DNA of 64,000 nt from contig WNDS01000003.1 of NCBI GenBank assembly GCA_009912235.1, positions 124,001 to 188,000 on the forward strand, in the 5' to 3' direction. The notes under the pieces are model-generated. The model was not told the origin of the DNA and searched no databases. It saw only the letters and a list, made by a program, of their open reading frames with translations. Position 1 is the first letter of the stretch. Each line of letters opens with the position of its first letter. The position numbers and the translations under genes are program-made. Positions 37,619 to 46,471 of the stretch are shown one piece after another. This DNA is from Stenotrophomonas maltophilia. Lineage in GTDB: Bacteria > Pseudomonadota > Gammaproteobacteria > Xanthomonadales > Xanthomonadaceae.

Positions 37619-39730
37619 TTACGCCGAGGCGTAGCGCACGGCGGTACCGATCCAGCGCTGCACCACGCGGTCGGCCAGGGCGGGCTGTTCGGCCAGCAGG
37701 CGTTCGGCCAGGTCGTGCACGCCGGGCAGCAGCCCCGCATCGCGGGCCAGGTCGGCAATGCGGAAGCCGGCCAGGCCGGTCTGGCGGGTGCCCAGCAGCT
37801 CACCGGGGCCGCGCAGTTCCAGATCCTTTTCCGCGATGACAAAACCATCGTTGGTTTCGCGCATGGTCTGCAGGCGCTCGCGCGCCATCTGCGAAAGCGG
37901 CGCCTGGTACAGCAGCACGCAGCGCGACACCGCCGAGCCACGCCCCACCCGCCCGCGCAGCTGGTGCAGCTGGGCCAGGCCGAGGCGCTCGGCATTTTCA
38001 ATCACCATCAACGAGGCGTTGGGCACGTCCACGCCCACTTCGATGACGGTGGTGGCCGCCAGCAGATCGATCTGGCCGGCCTTGAACGCCACCATCGTCG
38101 CCAGTTTTTCCGCCGCCTTCAGGCGGCCATGCACCAGCCCCACACGCACGCCCGGCAACAGCGCCTGCAGCGATTCGTAGGTGGCCTGCGCCGGCGTGGC
38201 ATCCAGCTCTTCGCTTTCCTCGATGAGCGTGCACACCCAGTACACCTGCCGCCCTTCCTGGCAGGCCAGTGCGATGCGTTCGATCAGCTCGGGGCGGCGG
38301 TCGTTGTTGAGGGCCACGGTCTGCACCGGCGTACGGCCCGGCGGCAGTTCGTCGATGGCCGAGACATCCAGGTCGGCGTACTCGGACATGGCCAGCGTGC
38401 GCGGAATGGGCGTGGCGGTCATCACCAGCTGGTGCGGCACGCTGTTGGCGCCCACGCCCTTGTCACGCAGCGCCAGGCGCTGGTGCACACCGAAGCGGTG
38501 CTGCTCATCGACGATGGCCAGCGCCAGGTCGTGGAACACCACCGCCTCCTGCATCAGCGCGTGGGTGCCGACCACCACCTGCGCGTCGCCGCTGGCCACC
38601 TGTTCCAGCACCTTGGCGCGCGCCTTGCCGGTGACTTTGCCGGCCAGCCAGCACACGCGCACGCCGAGCGGTTCCAGCCAGCCACGCAGGTTGTTGAGGT
38701 GCTGTTCGGCCAGCAGTTCGGTGGGTGCGGCCAGCGCCACCTGCTTGCCCTGCTCCACCGCCAGCATGGCCGCCAGTGCGGCCACCACGGTCTTGCCCGA
38801 GCCGACATCGCCCTGCACCAGCCGCAGCATCGGGCTGGGCCGTGCGAGGTCCTCGCGGATCTGCTTGAACACCCGCGCCTGCGCGCCGGTGAGTGCGAAT
38901 GGCAGCTGCTTCAACAGCGCCTTGGCCAGCTTGCCGGGGCCGGCCAGCGGTGGCGCGTGGTGCGCCTGCAGGGCAATGCGCTGGCGGCGCAGGCTGAGGT
39001 GGTGGGCCAGCAGTTCTTCCAGTGCCAGCCGGCGCTGTGCCGGGTGGGTGCCGGCGGCCAGTGCGGCCAGGTCGGCATCCTGCGGCGGGCGGTGCACGGT
39101 CAGCAGCGCGCTGCGCAGCGACGGCAGCGCCAGGCCGTCCAGCCAGCCGGGCGGCAGCAGTTCCAGCGTGCTTTCTTCGGGCAGCCGGTCCAGCGCCTGG
39201 CCGATGAAGCGGCGCAGGGTGGCCGGGCCGATGCCTTCGATGGCCGGATAGACCGGGTCCAGGCTGTCGCCCAGCGCGGGGTCATCCGTGCGGCCCAGCA
39301 CCTGGTAGCTGGGGTGGACGATTTCCAGCCCCAGCTGGCCCGGCTTGGGCGTGCCGAAGCAGCGCAGCCGGGTGCCGACCGCGAACTGCCCGACCTGCTG
39401 CTGGCGGAAGTGGAAGAAGCGCAGCACCAGGGCGCCCTGCCCTTCGTCTTCCACCGCCACCTTCAGCATGGGCCGGTAACGCATGTCACGTTCGACTGCG
39501 ACCACGCGCCCTTCCACCTGCGCCGGCACGCCGTTGCGCAGGTCTTCGATACGGGTCAGCGTGGTGCGGTCTTCATAACGCAGCGGCAGGTGCAGCCACA
39601 GGTCCTGCAGCGTGGCCAGGCCACGCGCCTGCAGCTTGGCGGCCACGGCCGGGCCGACGCCGGCGAGCATCGCCAGCGTCGCTTCGCCAGCCAGGGCCAG
39701 CGCCGGGGTCGTGACCGACTTGCGTGCCAC
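37619..39730 (-). CDS. recG: ATP-dependent DNA helicase RecG
   Basis: A 703-residue helicase that remodels branched DNA and stalled forks. It has an N-terminal wedge/OB domain (about 60-160), helicase motif I GDVGSGKT, motif II DEQH (VDEQHRFGVHQR), motif III MTATPIPRTLAM, and later helicase C domain with VGVDVPNASLMVIENAERLGLAQLHQLRGRVGRG, parts of the TRG fold. Length is normal and all motifs are intact. Downstream of ridA, eight bases from its stop, so probably cotranscribed. Confidence 0.96.
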   Translation of the reverse strand: MARKSVTTPALALAGEATLAMLAGVGPAVAAKLQARGLATLQDLWLHLPLRYEDRTTLTRIEDLRNGVPAQVEGRVVAVERDMRYRPMLKVAVEDEGQGALVLRFFHFRQQQVGQFAVGTRLRCFGTPKPGQLGLEIVHPSYQVLGRTDDPALGDSLDPVYPAIEGIGPATLRRFIGQALDRLPEESTLELLPPGWLDGLALPSLRSALLTVHRPPQDADLAALAAGTHPAQRRLALEELLAHHLSLRRQRIALQAHHAPPLAGPGKLAKALLKQLPFALTGAQARVFKQIREDLARPSPMLRLVQGDVGSGKTVVAALAAMLAVEQGKQVALAAPTELLAEQHLNNLRGWLEPLGVRVCWLAGKVTGKARAKVLEQVASGDAQVVVGTHALMQEAVVFHDLALAIVDEQHRFGVHQRLALRDKGVGANSVPHQLVMTATPIPRTLAMSEYADLDVSAIDELPPGRTPVQTVALNNDRRPELIERIALACQEGRQVYWVCTLIEESEELDATPAQATYESLQALLPGVRVGLVHGRLKAAEKLATMVAFKAGQIDLLAATTVIEVGVDVPNASLMVIENAERLGLAQLHQLRGRVGRGSAVSRCVLLYQAPLSQMARERLQTMRETNDGFVIAEKDLELRGPGELLGTRQTGLAGFRIADLARDAGLLPGVHDLAERLLAEQPALADRVVQRWIGTAVRYASA

Positions 39731-39737
39731 CGGTGGG

Positions 39738-40124
39738 TCAGTCGATGACCATCACCGCGTCGACCTCGAAGTTGGCGCCCTTGGGCAGGCCGGAGACTTC
39801 GATGGTGGAACGGGCCGGGAACGGGGCCTGGAAGTAGTCCTGCATGACCGCATTGACCTTGGCGAATTCGGCCAGGTCGATCAGGTAAAGACCCAGGCGC
39901 ACGACCTTGTCCAGCGAGCCGCCAGCGGCTTCGGCCACGGCCTTGAGGTTGTCGAAGGCGCGGCGGGCCTGGGCTTCCACGTCACCGGTGCCGACGATAT
40001 CGCCGGTGGCCGGGTCCAGCGGAATCTGGCCGGAGAAGTACACGGTGTTGCCGGCGCGCACGGCCTGCGAATACGGGCCGATGGCGGCCGGGGCCTTTTC
40101 GGTGTTGATGATCTGGCGGGACAT
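39738..40124 (-). CDS. ridA: RidA family reactive-intermediate deaminase
   Basis: A 128-residue trimeric YjgF/YER057c/UK114 protein that hydrolyses reactive enamines and imines made by PLP enzymes. It has GPYSQAVRAGNTVYFSGQIP near residue 16-35 and the key arginine Arg105 in PARSTIEV. Complete and of normal length. First of a ridA-recG pair, directly after spoT on the same strand but separated by repeats. Confidence 0.95.
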   Translation of the reverse strand: MSRQIINTEKAPAAIGPYSQAVRAGNTVYFSGQIPLDPATGDIVGTGDVEAQARRAFDNLKAVAEAAGGSLDKVVRLGLYLIDLAEFAKVNAVMQDYFQAPFPARSTIEVSGLPKGANFEVDAVMVID

Positions 40125-40188
40125 GGGGTCGCTCCGGTGTGTCGGGAAAACAGAGCGGTGATTGTACCGGCTGGGCGCGATATCGGCT

Positions 40189-40338
40189 GGGGTCAGAGCC
40201 CTCTCCGTCGGAGAGGGATCCGACCCCGTACGTGATGGTCGGCTGGGGTCAGAGCCCTCTCCGTCGAGAGGGATCCGACCCCGTGCGTGATGCGGTTGGG
40301 GTCAGAGCCGTTTCCCGGCGGGAAACGGCTTTGACCCC
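40189..40338. repeat. Three tandem GGGGTCAGAGCC-type palindromes
   Basis: Copies at 40189-40227, 40245-40282 and 40298-40338, each opening GGGGTCAGAGCC and closing GACCCC with an internal CTCTCC/GGAGAG or GTTTCCC/GGGAAAC stem. The loop-proximal bases vary while the ends are conserved. Same class as elements at 5063 and 62283. Confidence 0.8.
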
Positions 40339-40380
40339 GTGCGTGGTGTACGCGCAACATCCTCCACGCAGGGCGCGGAC

Positions 40381-42543
40381 CTACTGGCGGCGCACCGACT
40401 GCACCACCGACAGGCGGCGCAGGCGGCGCATCACTTCGGCCAGGTGGTTGCGGTCGCGCACCTGGACGTTGAACGCCAGCACGGCGGCGTTGAAATAGCG
40501 GTCCAGGTAATCCACGCGCTCGATGTTGGAATGGCTCTGCGCGATGGCCGCGGCCAGCTGCGCCAGCACGCCGGTGCCGTTCTCCACTTCCACCACCAGC
40601 GAGGTGTCGTAGTCGCCGGACACCGTGGTGTCCCAGCCGATCGGCACCCAGCGCTCGGGCGATTTGCGCAGTTCGGCCAGGTTCGGGCAGTCCATGCGGT
40701 GCACCACGATGCCCTTGCCGGCGGTGTGGTAGCCCATGATCTCGTCGCCGGGAATCGGCTGGCAGCAACCGGCGAAGCTGACCACGCCGCGCTCGCTGCC
40801 GTTGATGAGGATCTTTTCCTGCGAGAAGTGCCGCGAATGCGGGCCGCCGCGCAGTTCGGCGTAGGCCATCAGCGCCTGCGCGGCCTGGGTGGGCATCCAG
40901 TTGCCCAGCGCCACTTCGGCCAGCAGTGCTTCCAGGCGCGGGTAGCGATGCTCGGCCAGGAACGCATCCAGGCGCCCCTTCGGCAGCCGCTCCAGCGAAG
41001 AATCCATCGCCTCCAGCGCACGGTCGAGCATTCGGTGGCCCAGCTGCACGGCGTCTTCGTGCTCCAGCTGCTTGAGCTGGTGGCGGATGGCGGTGCGGGC
41101 CTTGCTGGTCACCACGAATTCCAGCCACTGCGGCTTGGGCGTGGCCGAGCGCGCGGTGATGATTTCCACCGACTGGCCGCTGACCAGCTTGGTCTTCAGC
41201 GGCACCAGCTTCTTGTCCACGCGCGAGGCCACGGCGGTGTTGCCCACGTCGGTATGCACGGCGTAGGCGAAATCCAGTGCGGTGGCATTGCGCGGCAGCG
41301 CCAGGATCTTGCCCTTGGGCGTGAACAGGTAGACCTCGTCGGGGAACAGGTCGACCTTGACGTTGTCGAGGAACTCCAGCGACGAGCCGGCGGCACGCTG
41401 CGAATCGATCAGTTCGACAATCCACGCATGGGCGCGGCTCTGCGCGCTGTTGGGGGCATCGCCGCCCAGCTTGTAGGTCCAGTGCGCGGCCACGCCGCGC
41501 TCGGCGATCAGGTCCATTTCCTCGGTGCGGACCTGCACTTCGATGGGCGAACCGTACGGCCCGAACAACACGGTGTGCAGCGACTGGTAGCCGTTGGGCT
41601 TGGGAATGGCGATGAAATCGCGGAAGCGGCCATCCAGCGGCTTGAACGCGGCGTGCACCGCACCCAGCGCGTGGTAACAGCTGGGCACGCTGCGCACCAC
41701 CAGGCGGAACCCGAACACGTCCATGACCTGGTCGAAGCTTTTGTTCTCGTCGTGCATCTTGTTGTAGATGCTCCACGGGGTCTTGATGCGGCTGACCAGC
41801 CGGTGCTCGAGCCCTTCCTTGGCCAGCCGCTGCGACAGCTGCACTTCCACCTGCGCCATCGCCTCGCGGCGCACCACCGGCTGGCTGCGGATGTGTTTTT
41901 CCAGGATGGCGTGGCGCCACGGGTACAGCGCCTTGAAGCCCAGGTTCTGCATCTCGCTCTTGACCAGGCTCATGCCCAGGCGCTGAGCGATGGGCGCGTA
42001 GATCTCCAGCGTTTCGCGGGCGATGCGTCCGCGGGCTTCGCGGCTCTGCGCGCCCAGCGTGCGCATGTTGTGCAGGCGGTCGGCCAGCTTGATCATGATC
42101 ACGCGCAGGTCGCGCGACATGGCCAGCAGCATCTTGCGGAAGCTCTCGGCGGCCGCTTCCTGGCGGTCGCGGAACTTCAGCTTGTCCAACTTGGTGACAC
42201 CGTCCACCAGCTCGGCCACCGGTTCGCCGAACTCCGCGGCCAGTTCCTCGCGGGTCAGCGGCGTGTCTTCGATGGTGTCGTGCAGGATGGCGGCGATCAG
42301 CGCTTCCACGTCCAGCCCCAGCTCGGCCAGCACCTGGGCCACGGCCACCGGGTGGGTGATGTAGGGCTCGCCCGACTTGCGGGTCTGGCCCGTGTGCGCA
42401 GCGGCGCCCACTTCCCAGGCACGGCGCAGCAGCGGCAGCTGCTCCGGCGGCAGGTAGTGCGCTGCGCGCTCGAGCTGAAGGACGTAATCAGGTACGGCCG
42501 CGGCGGGGTGCGCGGCTACCTTGGCAGTGGGGCCTGGGTTCAT
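40381..42543 (-). CDS. spoT: Bifunctional (p)ppGpp synthetase/hydrolase SpoT
   Basis: A 720-residue stringent-response enzyme. The HD hydrolase domain is intact (HDTIED, residues 88-93). The synthetase domain follows with GRFRDFIAIPKPNGYQSLHT and EVQVRTEEMDLIAERGVAAHW, then TGS (LYLFTPKGKILALPRNATALDFAYAVH, split here), a zinc-finger/helical region (GCCQPIPGDEI) and ACT domain at the end. Bifunctional SpoT rather than RelA because the hydrolase motif is complete. Its start at 42543 follows rpoZ on the same strand with a terminator-like hairpin between, the classical rpoZ-spoT order. Confidence 0.96.
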   Translation of the reverse strand: MNPGPTAKVAAHPAAAVPDYVLQLERAAHYLPPEQLPLLRRAWEVGAAAHTGQTRKSGEPYITHPVAVAQVLAELGLDVEALIAAILHDTIEDTPLTREELAAEFGEPVAELVDGVTKLDKLKFRDRQEAAAESFRKMLLAMSRDLRVIMIKLADRLHNMRTLGAQSREARGRIARETLEIYAPIAQRLGMSLVKSEMQNLGFKALYPWRHAILEKHIRSQPVVRREAMAQVEVQLSQRLAKEGLEHRLVSRIKTPWSIYNKMHDENKSFDQVMDVFGFRLVVRSVPSCYHALGAVHAAFKPLDGRFRDFIAIPKPNGYQSLHTVLFGPYGSPIEVQVRTEEMDLIAERGVAAHWTYKLGGDAPNSAQSRAHAWIVELIDSQRAAGSSLEFLDNVKVDLFPDEVYLFTPKGKILALPRNATALDFAYAVHTDVGNTAVASRVDKKLVPLKTKLVSGQSVEIITARSATPKPQWLEFVVTSKARTAIRHQLKQLEHEDAVQLGHRMLDRALEAMDSSLERLPKGRLDAFLAEHRYPRLEALLAEVALGNWMPTQAAQALMAYAELRGGPHSRHFSQEKILINGSERGVVSFAGCCQPIPGDEIMGYHTAGKGIVVHRMDCPNLAELRKSPERWVPIGWDTTVSGDYDTSLVVEVENGTGVLAQLAAAIAQSHSNIERVDYLDRYFNAAVLAFNVQVRDRNHLAEVMRRLRRLSVVQSVRRQ

Positions 42544-42591
42544 GCCAGAAGCCTATGCCAGCGCGACGTTTACGGCAAACCCTGAATGCGA

Positions 42592-42616
42592 AACAGCCCG
42601 CACGGGGCGGGCTGTT
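42592..42616 (-). terminator. Hairpin between rpoZ and spoT
   Basis: AACAGCCCGC and GCGGGCTGTT pair across a five-base loop, followed by TTCGC on the minus strand. It could attenuate rpoZ-spoT read-through. Confidence 0.65.
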
Positions 42617-42648
42617 CGGCTATCCGTCGATGACGTCGATCGATGCGA

Positions 42649-42945
42649 TCAATCGTCGTTCTTGGACATGTCTTCGTCGGCGACCACTTCAGCGGCGGCC
42701 CACTCCAGCGCTTCGCGCTCGGCGCGCTCACGCTCGGCCTTCTCGACTTCGTCGATCACCGCGTTGTCGATCTTGCGGGCAGCGATTTCGCGCAGTGCCA
42801 GCACGGTCGGCTTGTCTTCGGTGTCGTTGTCCAGGGTGGCCTTCACGCCGTTGGCAAGCTGGCTGGCACGCTTGGAGGCCATCATGACCAGCTCGAAACG
42901 GTTGTTAACGACTTCCAGGCAATCTTCTACGGTGATGCGGGCCAT
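42649..42945 (-). CDS. rpoZ: RNA polymerase omega subunit
   Basis: A 98-residue subunit that helps assemble RNA polymerase and forms part of a ppGpp site. It begins [20 protein letters not shown] and contains [13 protein letters not shown] in the conserved N-terminal half, with an acidic tail. Normal length. It lies between gmk and spoT, as in other Gammaproteobacteria. Confidence 0.96.
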   Translation of the reverse strand: MARITVEDCLEVVNNRFELVMMASKRASQLANGVKATLDNDTEDKPTVLALREIAARKIDNAVIDEVEKAERERAEREALEWAAAEVVADEDMSKNDD

Positions 42946-43008
42946 ACGGGCTCCCGGCGACCGGTCGGCCGCTCAGTCGAATGAGGGAAAGGGGACGGAG
43001 TGTACGCG

Positions 43009-43039
43009 CAGGGGCTGGACAAAATCAAGCCAGCCCCTG
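43009..43039. terminator. Perfect 10-bp hairpin between gmk and rpoZ
   Basis: CAGGGGCTGG and CCAGCCCCTG pair around an 11-base loop. No U-tract follows on the minus strand, so it may be a weak terminator of gmk or an rpoZ leader element. Confidence 0.4.
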
Positions 43040-43055
43040 CTCGATTCTTTTGGAA

Positions 43056-43736
43056 TCAGTCAGTTGCGTCCGGATCAGCGGTCAGCAGGGGCTTGATCAG
43101 GCCGGCATGGCGGACCTTCTGGGCCTCCCGGCGCAGGCGGCTGGCGGTGAAGATGGCGCACAGCTCGTCCACGGCGGTGTCGAACACCTCATTGACGATG
43201 ACGTAGTCGAAATCGTTGAAATGCAGCATTTCCTCACGGGCCGCACCCAGGCGCTGGGCGATGACCGCCTCGGTGTCCTGGCCGCGCTTGCGCATGCGGT
43301 CTTCCAGCGCCTGCTTGGACGGCGGCAGGATGAACACCGTCACCGTGCCCGGCACCAGCTGGCGCACCTGCTGCGCGCCCTGCCAGTCGATTTCCAGCAG
43401 CACGTCCTGGCCGGCGGCCAGCTGCGGTTCCACCGACTGCCGCGCGGTGCCCTTCCAGTCGCCATGCACCCAGGCGTGTTCGAAGAAGTCGCCGGCGGCG
43501 ATCATCCGCTCGAACTCTTCGGCACTGACGAAGTGGTAGTGCTGACCGTTGACCTCACCGGGGCGCATGGCCCGCGAGGTGAAGGAAATGGACAGCGCGA
43601 TTTGCGGGTCGCGCGCCAGCGTGGCGTTGACGATGCTGCTCTTGCCTGCGCCGGACGGGGCGGCAACGATGTACAGCGTGCCGCGCGCGGGCGCGTCGGC
43701 CGGGGTCGGCTGGGTCTTCATGGGCGTGTTCATCAT
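43056..43736 (-). CDS. gmk: Guanylate kinase
   Basis: A 226-residue kinase that converts GMP to GDP. P-loop APSGAGKSS at 26-34, GMP-binding segment SFTSRAMRPGEVNGQHYHFV, and later EIDWQGAQQVR. A start at 43736 (ATGATG) overlaps the yicC stop. ATG at 43721 is possible. The extra N-terminal residues before GTLYIVAAP are typical length variation. Order yicC-gmk-rpoZ-spoT matches other gammaproteobacteria. Confidence 0.95.
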   Translation of the reverse strand: MMNTPMKTQPTPADAPARGTLYIVAAPSGAGKSSIVNATLARDPQIALSISFTSRAMRPGEVNGQHYHFVSAEEFERMIAAGDFFEHAWVHGDWKGTARQSVEPQLAAGQDVLLEIDWQGAQQVRQLVPGTVTVFILPPSKQALEDRMRKRGQDTEAVIAQRLGAAREEMLHFNDFDYVIVNEVFDTAVDELCAIFTASRLRREAQKVRHAGLIKPLLTADPDATD

Positions 43737-44593
43737 TCGATGTTCTGCACCTGTTCGCGGATCTGGTCGATCAGCACCTTCAGCTCCACCGCGGCATTGG
43801 AAGTGCGGCTGTCCACCGACTTGGAGCCGAGCGTGTTGGCTTCGCGGTTGAATTCCTGCAGCAGGAAATCCAGGCGGCGGCCGACCGGTTCGCGCTGCTT
43901 GAGCACGCGGCGGATTTCCACGATGTGGCTGCCCAGGCGGTCCAGCTCCTCGTCCACGTCCAGCTTCTGCAGCCACAGCACCAGTTCCTGCTCGGCGCGG
44001 CCGGGGTCGACCGGGTGCGGCAGGTCGGCCAGGCGTGCGGCCAGCTTGGCGCGCTGCCCGTCCCGGATGGCCGGAATCAGCGTGCGCACCTCGGCGGCGA
44101 TACGCTCGATGCCGTCCACGCGCTCGGCGATGGCTGCGGCCAGCTTGTCGCCTTCACGTTCACGGGCAGCAACGAAGCCGTCCAGCACCTGCTCCAGCAG
44201 GGCCAGGGCCTCGGCCTGCAGGGCGGCCGCATCGGTGGCTTCGCCCTGGGTCACGCCCGGCAGCTGCAGCAGTTCGGTGAAGCTGACCTGCAGGTTGGGG
44301 AAATCGGAGGTGAGCCGGTGCGCCAGCTGGCCCAGCTGGCCCAGCAGCGCCTCGTTCACCTGCAGGCTGCCGCCACCTTCGGGCGCGCGCAGGCGCATGA
44401 CCAGGTCCAGCTTGCCGCGGCTCAGGCGCGCACTGATGCGCTCGCGCAGCTGCGGTTCCAGCGCGCGCAGTTCCTCGGGCAGGCGGGTGCCGACCTCCAG
44501 GAAGCGGTGGTTGACCGAGCGCAGCTCGCAGCCCAGCGTGCCCCACGGGGTGCCGCGCTCGCCGCCGGCGTAGGCCGTCATGCTTCGAATCAT
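43733..44593 (-). CDS. yicC: YicC family protein (endoribonuclease-like)
   Basis: 286 residues starting MIRSMTAYAGGE and ending in the family C-terminal signature REANTLGSKSVDSRTSNA..ELKVLIDQIREQVQNIE. YicC-like proteins were long uncharacterised and have been linked to small-RNA decay in E. coli. Cytoplasmic and complete. It overlaps gmk by four bases, so the two are translated together. Divergent from rph. Confidence 0.93.
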   Translation of the reverse strand: MIRSMTAYAGGERGTPWGTLGCELRSVNHRFLEVGTRLPEELRALEPQLRERISARLSRGKLDLVMRLRAPEGGGSLQVNEALLGQLGQLAHRLTSDFPNLQVSFTELLQLPGVTQGEATDAAALQAEALALLEQVLDGFVAAREREGDKLAAAIAERVDGIERIAAEVRTLIPAIRDGQRAKLAARLADLPHPVDPGRAEQELVLWLQKLDVDEELDRLGSHIVEIRRVLKQREPVGRRLDFLLQEFNREANTLGSKSVDSRTSNAAVELKVLIDQIREQVQNIE

Positions 44594-44718
44594 GAGCGTT
44601 TTCCGATGCTCTCAAAGGGGGAATGGTACCCTAGCGCTTCCATTTGAGCCTCTTTGCCCGCCCCGTGAACGGTTGCGGGCATGGCGGCGTACTCCCCTGC
44701 CCCCACGGAACCCGCACC

Positions 44719-45444
44719 ATGTCCGATTCCCGCCCCAGCGGCCGCCAGCCCGACCAGCTCCGCCCGGTCGTCATCCAGCGCGGCTTCACCCGCCATGCCG
44801 AAGGTTCGGTGCTGGTGTACTTCGGTGAAACCCGCGTGCTGTGCACCGCCAGCGTGGAAAACCGCGTGCCGGGCTTCCTGCGTGGCAACGGCGAAGGCTG
44901 GGTGACCGCCGAGTACGGCATGCTGCCGCGCGCCACCCACACCCGCAGCGACCGTGAAGCCGCACGTGGCAAGCAGGGCGGCCGCACGCTGGAAATCCAG
45001 CGCCTGATCGGCCGCAGCCTGCGCGCCTGCGTGGACCGCAATGCGCTGGGCGAACGCACCATCACCCTGGACTGCGATGTGCTGCAGGCCGACGGTGGCA
45101 CCCGCACCGCCGCCATCACCGGCGCCTACGTGGCCCTGGTCGATGCGGTGAACGTGCTGATGAAGCGCGGCGACATCAAGCGCAACCCGATCCTGGGCGC
45201 AGTGGCCGCCGTGTCGGTGGGCGTGTACCGCGGCACCCCGGTGCTGGACCTGGACTATGCCGAAGACAGCGACTGTGACACCGACATGAACGTGGTGATG
45301 AACGACGGTGGCGGTTTCATCGAACTGCAGGGCACCGCCGAAGGCCATGCTTTCCGCCGCGATGAACTGGACGCGCTGCTGGGCCTGGCCGAAAAGGGCG
45401 TGGGCGAGCTGCTGGCCGCACAGCAGGCGGCGCTGTCGGCATGA
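44719..45444 (+). CDS. rph: Ribonuclease PH
   Basis: A 241-residue phosphorolytic 3'-5' exoribonuclease that trims tRNA 3' ends. Start [17 protein letters not shown] at 44719. Family segments are [56 protein letters not shown] (split) and [22 protein letters not shown]. Normal length. First gene of rph-VOC-rdgB-hemW, with an ATGA overlap to the next gene. Divergent from yicC. Confidence 0.96.
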   Translation: MSDSRPSGRQPDQLRPVVIQRGFTRHAEGSVLVYFGETRVLCTASVENRVPGFLRGNGEGWVTAEYGMLPRATHTRSDREAARGKQGGRTLEIQRLIGRSLRACVDRNALGERTITLDCDVLQADGGTRTAAITGAYVALVDAVNVLMKRGDIKRNPILGAVAAVSVGVYRGTPVLDLDYAEDSDCDTDMNVVMNDGGGFIELQGTAEGHAFRRDELDALLGLAEKGVGELLAAQQAALSA

Positions 45445-45830
45445 ACCGCCGCATCGCCCTGACTACCCTGGTGGTGGCCGACTACGACGAAGCCATCGCC
45501 TGGTACACCGGCAAGCTCGGCTTCGCGCTGCTGGACGACATCGACCAGGGCAGCAAGCGCTGGGTGGTGGTCGGGCCGACCGATGGCAGCACCGCCGCCC
45601 TGCTGCTGGCCCGTGCCAGTAACGAGGAACAGCGCAGCCGCATCGGCAACCAGACCGGCGGCCGCGTCGGCTTCTTCCTCAACACCGATGACTTCCACCG
45701 CGACCACGCGGCCATGGTCGCCGCCGGTGTCGAATTCCTGGAAGCACCACGCGAAGAACCCTATGCCACCGTCGCGGTGTTCCGCGACCTGTACGGCAAC
45801 ACTTGGGACCTGTTGGAGCCCCGCCGATGA
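45441..45830 (+). CDS. VOC (glyoxalase-like) family protein
   Basis: A 129-residue protein with the betaalphabetabetabeta repeats of the vicinal oxygen chelate fold ([18 protein letters not shown] near 11, [13 protein letters not shown] near 73, [14 protein letters not shown] at the end). VOC proteins include glyoxalases, dioxygenases and resistance proteins. The substrate cannot be predicted. Translation is coupled on both sides by ATGA overlaps with rph and rdgB, suggesting a housekeeping role tied to RNA/nucleotide quality control. Confidence 0.85.
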   Translation: MNRRIALTTLVVADYDEAIAWYTGKLGFALLDDIDQGSKRWVVVGPTDGSTAALLLARASNEEQRSRIGNQTGGRVGFFLNTDDFHRDHAAMVAAGVEFLEAPREEPYATVAVFRDLYGNTWDLLEPRR

Positions 45831-46423
45831 AGACGCTTGTTCTGGCCAGCCACAACGCTGGCAAGCTGGTGGAGATGCAGGAGATCCTCGCCGACCTGCC
45901 GCTGCAGATCACCTCGGCCGCTGCACTGGGCCTGGGCGATGTGGAGGAAACCGGCCTGACCTTCGTCGAGAACGCGCTGCTGAAGGCACGCGCGGCCTGC
46001 GAAGCCACCGGCCTGCCGGCGCTGGCCGATGATTCGGGCCTGATCGTCGATGCCCTCGGCGGTGCGCCCGGCCTGTACAGCGCGCGCTACGCCGGCCACC
46101 CGACCAACGCGGCAGCCAACAACGCCAAGCTGCTGGAGGCCATCGCCGACGTGCCCGATGGCCAGCGCAGTGCCCGCTTCTATGCGGTCATCGTGCTGCT
46201 GCGCCATGCCACCGACCCGCAGCCGCTGATCTGCGAAGGCCGCTGGGAAGGGCAGATCATCCGCGAACTGCGCGGCACGAACGGCTTCGGCTACAACCCG
46301 GTGTTCCTGGACACCACCCACGGCCTGACCGCTGCGGAGATGGAGCCGGCGCTGAAGAACGCCATCAGCCACCGCGCCCTGGCCCTGCAGCAGCTCAAGC
46401 AGCAACTGGCCCGCTGGCTCTGA
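45827..46423 (+). CDS. rdgB: Non-canonical purine NTP pyrophosphatase (RdgB/HAM1)
   Basis: A 198-residue enzyme that removes ITP, dITP and XTP from nucleotide pools. It starts [20 protein letters not shown] with the substrate-binding SHNAGK and has FVENALLKARAACEATGLPALADDSGL and GYNPVFLDTTHG later. GGAG precedes the ATG, which overlaps the VOC stop. Normal length. Confidence 0.96.
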   Translation: MKTLVLASHNAGKLVEMQEILADLPLQITSAAALGLGDVEETGLTFVENALLKARAACEATGLPALADDSGLIVDALGGAPGLYSARYAGHPTNAAANNAKLLEAIADVPDGQRSARFYAVIVLLRHATDPQPLICEGRWEGQIIRELRGTNGFGYNPVFLDTTHGLTAAEMEPALKNAISHRALALQQLKQQLARWL

Positions 46424-46471
46424 CGCCCTTCTGAGTCCCCCAGGGAAGCCGGCCCGCGGCCGGCACTACCG

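Noticed and set aside
37715..39748. 677-residue frame antisense to recG
   Set aside because: Shadow frame without recognisable domains.
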